Shown in pieces: positions 10,885 to 21,000 of a stretch of 64,000 nucleotides of DNA; positions within the stretch are counted from its first letter, which is position 1, and each line of letters begins with the position of its first letter. A program made the translations under genes and the position numbers. The notes beneath the pieces are model-generated. The model was not told the DNA's origin. It worked only from the letters and a program-made list of their open reading frames with translations, and searched no databases. Origin of the DNA: Streptomyces cyaneus (GTDB lineage Bacteria > Actinomycetota > Actinomycetes > Streptomycetales > Streptomycetaceae); the NCBI RefSeq assembly GCF_004028635.1, contig NZ_RQJW01000003.1, forward strand, positions 186,001 through 250,000, in the 5' to 3' direction.

Positions 10885-12016
10885 GGGGCAGCCCACTGCC
10901 TTCTGCGATGACGCGGTCGAGCAGATGCAGCGGGGCGGGCCGCACTCCGGCGTCCTCGGCCGCGTCCCAGTGGGCGCGAGCGCGGGGCAGGTCGACGAGG
11001 CCGTGGATCAAGGGCAGAGCGCTCGGGTCTCGGCCGCAATCGCCGAGATGGGCGTGGAGCAATGACTCCAGTCGGCACGAAGCCAAGGTGCCCGCGATCC
11101 CGGGTCGCATGGCGAAGCCCGCGCTCGCCACGGTCGGCAGGTCCTCGCTCAGCTGCGTGTCCGTGGAGTCGAGGGCCAGCAGCCCGCCTCCGACGACCAG
11201 GACGTCCTGGTCCCGGCTCATACGGTCCAGTGCGCTCGCGGTGTCGAAGCAATGCGGGAAGGAGTCGTCGACCACGATCGTGCCGGGGCGCAGCCGGTCG
11301 ACTTGCAGGAGGGCCGTCGCGCCGCTGACGGCGGTGACGATCACGTCGGCGTCGTAGACCGGAGCGGGCAGGGTCCGCCCCGATTCGACGACCTGGACCG
11401 ACATCGCCGGATGCTCGGACGACAGGTCTGCTGCCAGCCGTTCGAGTCGCACGGTGCTGCCGGGCAGGTCGCACAGCAGCAGCCGGGCCGGTGGGCGGGA
11501 TGCCGTCGCCAGCAGCAGTCGTAGGGACGAGGTGCCGATCGAGCCGCATCCGACGACGGCGAGGGCGAGGTCGTCGAGGCTGCGGCCGGTCGCCGCGAGT
11601 GCTGAGTGGACGGTCTTGGTCACGGCGACGGTCGTCGACGCGTGTCCGGTGGTGATCGCCGCGCTCGTCGTGGTCTCCCGCAGGACGTCGTAGCCGTAGC
11701 CGGTGAGGGATGGGATCATGCCCGCGAGCGAGACGCAGCGGGCGCCGAGTGAGGCGGCCTGCTCCACGGCGCGGGCCGTGCGGGCGCCCAGATCGGCGGC
11801 CGGGGCCAGTTCGTCGGCGAAGAGCGGAAGAGCGACGAACCCGGAGTTCCCCAGCGGGGTCCTGGTCTGCTCCAGCAGCCGGGCGCGGCCGTCCGGGAAG
11901 AGCAGCGCCCGGACGGCCTCGCGGCCGAGGCCGGGGCTGTCGTGCGGGAGTCCGGCGAGGGCTGCGAGATGGGCGGGGGCGGGCAGGTATCCGACGAGCG
12001 CGGCGTCGAGGCGGGG
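10829..12016 (-). other. C-terminal domain resembling acyl-ACP reductase (AAR)
   Basis: Residues 3655-4045. Against Synechococcus AAR from memory, matching blocks run in the same order: an N-terminal LVGYLPAPAHL; LAGMIPSLTGYGY (AAR GGFTSIIFENF); ITTGHASTTVAV (TTGNTHTAYV); the Rossmann loop AVVGCGSIGTS (AVVGATGDIGS) at 3807-3817; VVDDSFPH (LIDGGYPK); VVGGGLLAL (VLNGGVVEH); and a Cys in LASCRLESLL (C3968) where AAR has its acylated cysteine in FACFAEAMLL. AAR reduces acyl thioesters to aldehydes with NADPH. Using this fold as a release domain would be unusual. Confidence 0.75.
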
Positions 12017-15000
12017 GCGTGGTCGGCGGATGCTCCAGGCCGGGGCGGGGTCGGGGTCGGGGTCGGAACTGGCTTCGCTCAGCGCGTCTCGCAGCTGTCG
12101 CCACATCTCCTGCGTGAACCTGGCGACTTCGGCCGTCGTGAGGGCTGCAGCCGAAGCTCGTACGGTGACGCGCAGAGCCTCGCTGTTCGCCACCGGCCGC
12201 ACCGCCAGGAACACGTCGGTGCCCAGCGGTGGCGGGGCGAGGGCGGTGTCCGTCTCGTCCGCATGCAGTGTCAGGCTGCCGCCTTCCTCGGAGCCGAGGG
12301 CAGTGAAGTCGAGGAAGGTGAAGAAGAACTGGGCGTGGCGGGGCAACCCCGCCGCCGTGCGCACCTCGCTGGGGCCTTCGGCCCGGGCCGAGTCGGCTTC
12401 GGCGGCGAGACGCTTCAAGTCCTCGTCAAATGCGGGCGGTTGGACCTCTTCGTGTGCGTCGGTCGGGGCTGCCGGGCGCAGCGCCACCGCTTCCGCGAAC
12501 GGGCCGAACACCCGGTGTGCGTCCACCGTGGAGTCCTCGCGTCCGGTGACGGCGAGCCCGAGCAGCAGGTCGCGTCGGCCGGTGAGTTCGACGAGGGCGC
12601 GGTAGTACGCGGTGAGCAGCGGGGCGTACAGGGTGCGGTGGGCGGCTCGGGCGAGGCGGCGCAACCCCTGTGCCGTGACGGCGTCCAGGGTGAACCCCGT
12701 GGTGTGGAACGCCGGTTGGCCATCGGGGTCGTCGGCGGTCGGCCGGCGCAGCACAGGGGGCGTGTAGGGCGCGCGGAGGCGTGCGCGGTACTCCTCGGCC
12801 TCAGGTCCGAGCCAGTGCGGGCCTACGGCGGACTGGGCGACGTGATCGCGGAAGGTGCTGTCGAGCGACGCCAGGCCGTGCGGCAGGCCTCGCTCGAGGC
12901 GGTCGTATGCGGTGAGCAGTTCCCTGGCGAGGAGGGCGGCGCTGTAGCCGTCGCCGATGAGGTGGTGAGCGTGGACGAGGAGCACGTGGTCGCCGGGCGC
13001 CACGGTGAGCAGCCGCAGCCGCAGCAACGGCCAGGCCCAGGGCTCAAGTCGGCGCCGTGCCTCCTCGGCGATCCGCTGCTCCAGCAGGTCGGGGTGTGCG
13101 AGGGTCTCCGTCTCCACGGGCAGGCGCAACGAGTCCGGCAGTTCCTGCTGCACGGGCGGGCGGGCGCCTGCCGGGAAGACGGTACGCAGCATCGGATGAC
13201 GGGCCACCAGGACGTCCACGGCGCGCTGGAAGACGTCGTGGCGCAGCGGGCCGCTCAGCCGGAAGCGGGCCAGCCAGCCGGAGCCGGCCCCCGGGTTGAT
13301 GGTCTCGGCGAGCAGGAATCCCCGCTGGGAGGGGGTGAGAGGGAAGGGACCCGCCGGTTGCGCGGGGGCGGCCTCCTCGGTCGGATCGGGCGTCGCGTCG
13401 GCGGCGGTGTCGAGGGCCGACGCGAGTGCGCTCAGCGTGCGGTGGGTGTAGACGGTTGTCGGCCGTGGGACAGCCGGCAGTTCCTTGCGCAGGCGGGCGA
13501 AGAGTTCGAGGACCATGATGGAGTCGCCGCCGAGTTCGAAGAAGTCGTCCTCGCGGGTTACCTCCGGTACGTCCAGGAGGGTCGACCAGATGCGCGCCAG
13601 GGTGTGCTCGGTCGGGGTGGTGGGAGGGGTCCCGGGCCCGGATGGCGGGGATTCAGGCGATTCGGGGGATTCAAGGGATTCAGAGGCTTCAGGGGTTTCA
13701 GGGATTTCAGGGGCGAGGTCGGCCCCCTCCTCCGACGTGCGCGCCAGCAGGTTGCGGTCGATCTTGCCGGTGCCGGTCAGGGGCATCGCCGAGATCGAGC
13801 GGATAGGTCCGGGCAGCATGTACGGCGGCAGAACCCGGGACAGGAAGGCGCGCACCTCGCGTGCGTCGGGCTCGTCCGCGCCGGGCCGGGGTTCGACGTA
13901 CGCCACCAGACGCCCGGCGACGAGCAGCACGGCGGCACGGGCGAGGTCCGGGTGGGTGAGCAGCGCGGCCTCGACCTCGCCGAGTTCCACGCGGTGGCCG
14001 CGGACCTTGACCTGGTCGTCGAGGCGGCCGAGGAACTCCAGGACACCGTCCGTGGTTCGGCGGACCCGGTCGCCGCTGCGGTACCAGCGGCGACCGCCGC
14101 GTTCGACGAACGCCTCCGCGGTGAGCTGAGGCTCGCCGAGGTAACCGGGAGTCAATCCGGTTCCTGCGATGAGCAGTTCACCGGGCTCGTCGGCCGCGCA
14201 GGGACGTCCGTCCTCGGTGACGACGGCCAGTTCGGTTCCGGCGACCGGACGGCCGATGGGCAACTGACGTACGTCGTCGGCCGGTCGGGTGTCGATGATG
14301 TGGCAGGTGGCGTTGATGGTGGCCTCGGTGGGCCCGTACAGGTTCGAGACCCTGTGCACCGGTCCCCCGCAGGCATCGAGCAGGTCGAACCAGCGGCGTA
14401 CGTGTGCGGCGGGCAGCGCCTCGCCGCCTACGTGGACCCAGCGCAGCGCCGAGAGGTCCGGGGGTGTTCCGTCCTGTCGCGCCCGGGTCTCGGCGGCGGT
14501 CAGCAGCCGCTCCCACAGCGTCGGCACCGAACTCCACACCGTGATCCGGTCGTCGACGATCCGGTCCAGGAGCGCTTCGGGGTCGCGCAGGAGGTCCCTG
14601 GTGAGGGTGTGGATCGTGGCGCCGGCCAGCAGCGGTGCCAGCAACTGGCGTACGGAGGCGTCGAAGCAGACGGACGCCGTCTGTACGAGGCGGTCCCCTG
14701 GGCGGTATCCGAAGGTGGTCAGTGACCAGTCGAGGTAGTTGAGCATGGACCGGTGGGTGATCGGGACCGCCTTGGGGCGGCCCGTGGAACCCGAAGTGAA
14801 GATCACGTAGGCGATGGCGTCAGGGTCGGCGGGTGGTGGCTCGACCCGGGACGGAGTGGCCGGGGACGGGGTGGCCGGGGGCGTGTCATCGGCTGCGACC
14901 GGCGTGATGCCGTCCAGCGCGGCGACGGCTTCGCGCGTCGCCGCGTGGCAGACCACTGCGCCGACGCCGGTGCGTTGTACCTGGTCCCGCAGGCGGGCCA

Positions 15001-18000
15001 CGGGATGGGTCGCGTCCAGGGGCACCCAACCGGCGCCCGCCCGGAGGATGCCCACCACACCGAGGACGGTGTCCGCGCCCGGTTCGGTGAGCAGGCCGAC
15101 CAGGTCGCCGGGGCGTACGCCGTTCGCGTGCAGCCGGGCCGCGAGGGCGCCGGAGGCGGCGTCGAGTTCGGCGTAGGTGAGCGTGGTGCGGCCGGTGTCC
15201 ACCGCGACGGCTCGTGGTGTCGCGCGGAACCGGGCAGACAGGCGGTCGACGATCCCCGCGCGGCTGTGATGCCCATCGGCATCGATGGACTGCCCGGCCG
15301 CGGCGTGCAGTTCCTCCACGTACTCCGCGGCGAGCCGCTCGACGGTCTCGGGCCTGAAGAGGTGGGCGGGGTGGTTCCAGGAGAAGTGAAGGGTCGCGTC
15401 CGATTCCCAGCACAGCAGTCCGAGCCGGGTGGCGGCGGAGGCGGTGGCCGCCGCGGTCGGGGTCACGGTGACCGGCCAGTCGCGGCCGTGGCTCACGGGG
15501 AAGCGGGCGAAGCTGAACCCGGCCGGGGCGACGGTGCGCGGGGCGGGGCCGGTGGCGGGCAGCAGCGCGGCGATGTCGGGGCTGCCGAGGGTGGCGTGGG
15601 ACTCCGCCTCCTGCCAGATCCGCTGGAGCCGCCCGGCCAGCAAGGTCACGGGCTCGGCGGGGTCGATGGTGGCGAACACCGGCAGGGTGTCGGCGAGCGG
15701 CCCCACGAGGCGGTCGATGCCGGGCAGGGGCGCCTCGCGTCGGGCACGCGCCACGTTCACGGCGACGGCCCGCTGTCCGCCCCAGCGGGCCAGGCAGCGG
15801 CCGTACACCGCGAGCAGCAGGTGGAAGAGGGTGACTTCGTGCCGGGCGGCCACCTCGCGCAACGCTGCCGTGAGCGAGGCGTCGATGCCTGTCTGGTGGT
15901 GGGTGAGCGGCGGGGTGGGGAGCGCGTCCGGGTCGCCGTCGTACGGCAGTGCCGCAGCCGGGGCCGCCGTGGTGTGCTCGGCGATGCGGTCACGCCAGTA
16001 CTGCTGGTCCCGGGTGAACGCCGATGACTGGCGTTCTGTGTTGGCGAAGGCGACGTATTCGGTGAACTCAGCTTTCTGGAGGGGGAGTTCGCGAGGACTG
16101 CGGTCCTCGGCGAGTGCGGTGTAGAGCGACCAGAGCTCCTCGCACAGGACCTTGAGGCTGAAGCCGTCGGCGGCGCTGTGGTGGACGACCAGCAGGAGGT
16201 GGGCGAGGTGTGCGTCCCGCCGGTCGCGGACCAGGACCGCGCGCACCGGATCCTCGGTGGTCAGGTCGAACGGGCGGTTGTACAGCCGCTGTTCGAGGTC
16301 CGGCAGCGGCAGCGCGGTGTCGTCCGGCTGGTGCACCTCGTACCAGCGGGGAGCTCGGACGTCGGGGTCGGTCGGCGCCGTGTACTGACGCGGCGGTGTG
16401 CCGTCCGTGGTGATGCGCAGGCGCAGCATGGGGTGGCGTGCGGTGAGGTGGGCCAGGGCGCGACCGAGGAGGTCGGGGTCCAGGGGGCCGCGGACGGTCT
16501 GGCGTATGTAGCCGTACGCGGTGACGCCCTCGTACAGCGCCTCGGTGGTGAGAAAGGCGAGTTGGAGCGGTGTGAGGGGGCGTGGGGTGTCGTCCTGGTC
16601 GCGGCTGACGGCGGCCGGCGCAACGGGGGTGGTCGGCCTCTGTCCGCTGAGGTGGGCGGTCAGTTCGCCGACCGTCCGGTACTCGAAGAGCAGCGTGGCG
16701 GGCAGGGGCAGTCCGAGTTCCGTCTCCAGGCGGCGCGCGAGGTCTACGGCGGTCAGCGAGTCGAGCCCGAGGCCGAGGAACTGCTCGTCGTCGCCGATGT
16801 CCTCGGGGGCGCGGTGCAGTGAGTCAGCCAGCAGGCGGCGTATGAGGTCGGTGATGCGGGTCGGCTCGGTCACGGCGCCGTCGCCCACTGGCAGGCCGCT
16901 CGGCGCGGGAGGCACGCTCACGTGCGTGCGGTCCGCAGCGGCGGCGGCCTCCAGGGGTGCGGACGCCGCGGTCCGGGTCACCAGCACGTGCGCGGCATCG
17001 GTGGCGACGGCCGTGCGCAGCGCCGTGATCGCCGCCCGCGTACTCATGGGGCTCAGTCCCCGGGCGCGCAGCCGCTGCTGAGCAGGTGACCCGGCGGCCA
17101 GTCCCGCATCGGCGACGGGCCCGAACCCGATCGACTGCCAGGGCCGGCCCGCCGCGCGCTCGGACGCGGCGAAGGCGTCAAGGAAGGCGTTGGCCGCCGC
17201 GTAGTCGCCGAGCGCGCCCGCAAGGCCGGGCAGCACCGAGGAGACGGAGGAGAAGGCGACGCATACGGCCGGTTCGTGGCCGTGCCGGCGCAGCGCCTCG
17301 GCGAGCAGCACCGTGCCGCGCACCTTCGCGGCGAGCACCTGCTCGGTCTCCCCGTCGGCCTTGGAGCGCAGGCTGCCGGGCCGGACCGTGCCGGCGGCGT
17401 GGAACACCCCGTCCAGTGGGGGCAGTTCGGCGAACAGGGCGTGGACGGCGGCTTCGTCGGACACGTCGGCCGCGTGGTACCGGGCACGGGCACCGTGGGC
17501 GCGGAGGTCGGAAAGCAGATCGTCGGGGGCGGTCTCGGAGCGTCCGGTCAGGATCAGTTCGCACGCGCCGCGTCCCGCCAGGTCCCGCGCGAGTGCGGAA
17601 CCGAGCCCGCCGGCTCCCCCGGTGATCAGGTACGTGCCGTCCGGCCGCAGAGCGGTGGGCGCCGTGGGGGCGCCCGTCACGTCGACAGGTGTACGGCTGA
17701 GCCTGCGGCCGGCGCGCCATGCGACCGCGCCGTCCGCGCCCGGCTCGTGGGCCGAGTACAGCTCCCGTTCCAGGGCGTCGACGCGGGCATCGAGCGGGTC
17801 GCGGGAGGAAAGGTCCAGGCTGCGGGCGGCGAGTCCCGGGTGCTCCTGCGGGAGCGCGAGTGTGAAGCCGTGCAGGAGTGCCTGGGCCGGGCGCGCCGGA
17901 TTCGGCGATGCGCCGATGACGTACGCGTCCTCGGTGACCACGAGGAGGCGGGAGCAGTCAGCGGTGAGCAGGGCGAGTGCGTGGCGCAGTGCGGCCACGG

Positions 18001-21000
18001 CGGCGCTCGCGGCGGCGTCCGGGGCCTGCCGGCTTCCGTCTCCAGCAGCGTGCTCCGCTCCCAGCCACACCACGGTGTCCGCCGACGCCGCGGACGACCC
18101 GTGAGCCACGTCGTCCCCCAGTACCGTCACCCCACGGTCGAGGAGCCGCTCGGCCAGCGTCCGGCCGAGCACCTGGTCGCCGCCGATCAGCCGTACCGCG
18201 TGGGGTCCCGCCGCAGGTGTGAGCGGTGCGTCCCGCCACTCGAGGCGCCGCACCGCAGCCGCCGTGTCGGCCTCGCGCGGCCAGTAGCGGGTGCGCTGGA
18301 AGGGGTACGTCGGTACCGGGACCCTCGGACGCCCCGCGGCCTGGCTCGTCCCGTGCAGAGCTGCACGGTCCAGGGGCGCACCGCGCGTCCACAGTCGGCC
18401 CACCGTCTCCAGCAGCGCCCGCGCCTCGGAGGAATCGGCGTCACGGGCCGAGGCGTGGGAGTGCCCGGTCGTCGACACCGCCACGTCCGAGGCGCCGTGC
18501 GCACCGGCGACCGCGCGGACCGCCCCACCCAGGGTGTTCCCCGGGCCGAGCTCCAGGAAGGTGTCGTAGCCCTCCTCCAGGAGCATTGCGACGGCCGCCC
18601 CGAACCGGACCGGCTCGACGGCATGCTGCTGCCAGTAGGCGGGCGTGAGGCGGGGTCGCCACTCGCCGGTGACCGTGCTCAGCATCGGTACGGCCGCCGG
18701 TTTGACCGTGAGCGCCTTCGCGGCCTCCCCCAGGGGATCGAGGACCGGCTGCAGCAGCGGCGAGTGGAAGGCGTGGGAGACACGGAGTCTGCGCGTGGCC
18801 ACGCCACGCCCCGTCAGCTCGGCGAGGGCTCGCTCGACGGCCTCCTCGGCACCCGAAATCACCACCTGCTCGGGCCCGTTGACGGCGGCCACGCCCAGCG
18901 AGCCGCCCGATGCGGCGACGAGCCCGGCGACCGTGTCCTCGTCGCCCCTGACGGCGGCCATGGCACCGGGAAGAGCCAGCTCGCCCACCAGGCGGCCGCG
19001 CTCCGCGGCGAACCCGACCGCCTCGGCGAGACTCAACGCACCCGTGACGCACGCGGCCGCGATCTCGCCCACGCTGTGTCCGGCGACCGCGTCCACGGAA
19101 AGGCCCCAGGCCTCCAACTGCCGGGCCAGTCCCACACCGAACGCGACGAGCAGCGGCTGGGCCACCTCCGTCCTGGCCAACTCCTCGGGATCCATACGGG
19201 GATCGAGGCACCACTCGGCCAGCGAGCGCCCGAGTACCGGCCCCGTCAGCGACGATGCCTCGTCCAGGACCTCCCGGAACACCGGGGCCGACCGGTACAG
19301 CGCGCGCCCTTGGCCGGGCCGCTGTGCTCCCTGGCCCGGCAGCAGGAACACCGTCCGCGGCCGCGAGGACCGGGCGACCGTGAAGTCCGCCGTGCGGGCG
19401 GCGGTGTCGAGTCGGTCCGCGAGGTCACCGTCGGCGGCCACGGCGAGGCGATGACGGCCGTCGTCGCGCGCGGTGTTGACCGTGGCGCAGATGTCGGCCT
19501 CGGGCAGATCCGGGTGCGCCCGCAGATACCCGGCCAGGTCTGCGGCGGATGCCCGCAGGGCGTCGGCGCTGCGGGCCGACAGCGTGAGCAGGTGCGGGCC
19601 GCGAGCGACGGGACCCGCGGCCGTTGTCCGTCCAGGTGCTTCCTCCAGTACGGCGTGCGCGTTGGTGCCGCCGAAGCCGAAGGCGTTGACGCCCGCGATC
19701 AGAGGCCCGGGGGCCCGCCATTCCCGCAGCTCGGTGGCGAGTTCGAAGCCGGGCGCGACGCGTTGCAGGTACGGCGCGGGCGGGGTGCTGCTCGGGGAGG
19801 GAGGGACCTGGCGGTGCTGGAGCGCCAGGACCGTCTTGACCAGGCCCGGCAGGCCGGCGGCGTTGAGCAGGTGTCCGATGTTCGCCTTGACCGAGCCGAG
19901 CAGGCGCGGGAGCCCGTCCGTGCGGGGTGGGAAGGCATGCCCGAGCGACTGCGCCTCGACGGGGTCGCCGACCGGGGTACCGGTTCCGTGCGCCTCGACG
20001 TACGACACCGTTTGCGGGTCGATGCGGCACTCGCCGTATGCCTGGGTGATGACCTCGCGCTGGGTGCGCGGGTTGGGGGCGAGCAGGCTGAGGGACCGGC
20101 CGTCGTTGTTGACGGCAGTGCCCCGGACCAGGGCGAGGAGCGGGTCGCCGTCCCGTAGCGCGTCGTCCAGGCGTGCGAGGACGAGGGCCGCTCCGCCCTC
20201 CCCGGGCACGATTCCGTCGGCGGCGGCACCGAAGGGGCGACTGCCGCCCGTCGGGGACAGCGCGCCCGCGCGTGCGAGCAGCCGGTGGCCGGTCGCGGTG
20301 AGGGCGAGCTGGACGCCGCCGACCACGGCGACGTCGCACTCGCCGCTGAGGAGGCTGCGCCGAGCCAGGTGGAGCGCCACGAGCGCGGAGGAACAGGCCG
20401 TGTCCACCGCGAGGGCGGGGCCGTCGAGGTCGAGTGCCTGGGAGAGGCGGGCGGCGATCAGGTTGGGCAGGTTGCCGGTGAGCGCGCCGGGGTGGGCGGC
20501 GAGGTCGCCGTCGGTGGCGGCGGCCAGGATCTCGCGGTATCCGCTGTCACCGAGGGCGGCGAACACGCCGATCCTGCGGCCGGTCCGTCGCGGCCCCACG
20601 TACCCCGAGCGCTCCAGGGCTTCGTGGGCCAGCTCCAGGAAGATCCGGGCCTGTGGGTCGGTCGCGCGGGCCTCGTCGTCGTCCATGCCGAAGCAGGCGG
20701 CGTCGAAGTCGGCGGGTTCGGGGAGGAAGGAGCCGAAGAGGCCGGGGGCGCCCGGTGCGCTCTCGCGGCCATCCCAGCGGCCCTCGGGTACGGCTGTCAC
20801 CGTGTCCCGGCCGGATACGAGCAACTCCCAGAAGGCCTCCGGCGTTTCGGCACCGGGGAACCGGCAGGCCATACCGAGAACCGCAACAGGCCCCCGGTTT
20901 CCGGCATCCCCGGCGGACGACAGCGGCGCGCGCCCCGCGTCCGTGCTCGCCCCGAGGTTGATGGCTGCTTCTTCGCCAACTCCCCTCCCACGACTGGCAA

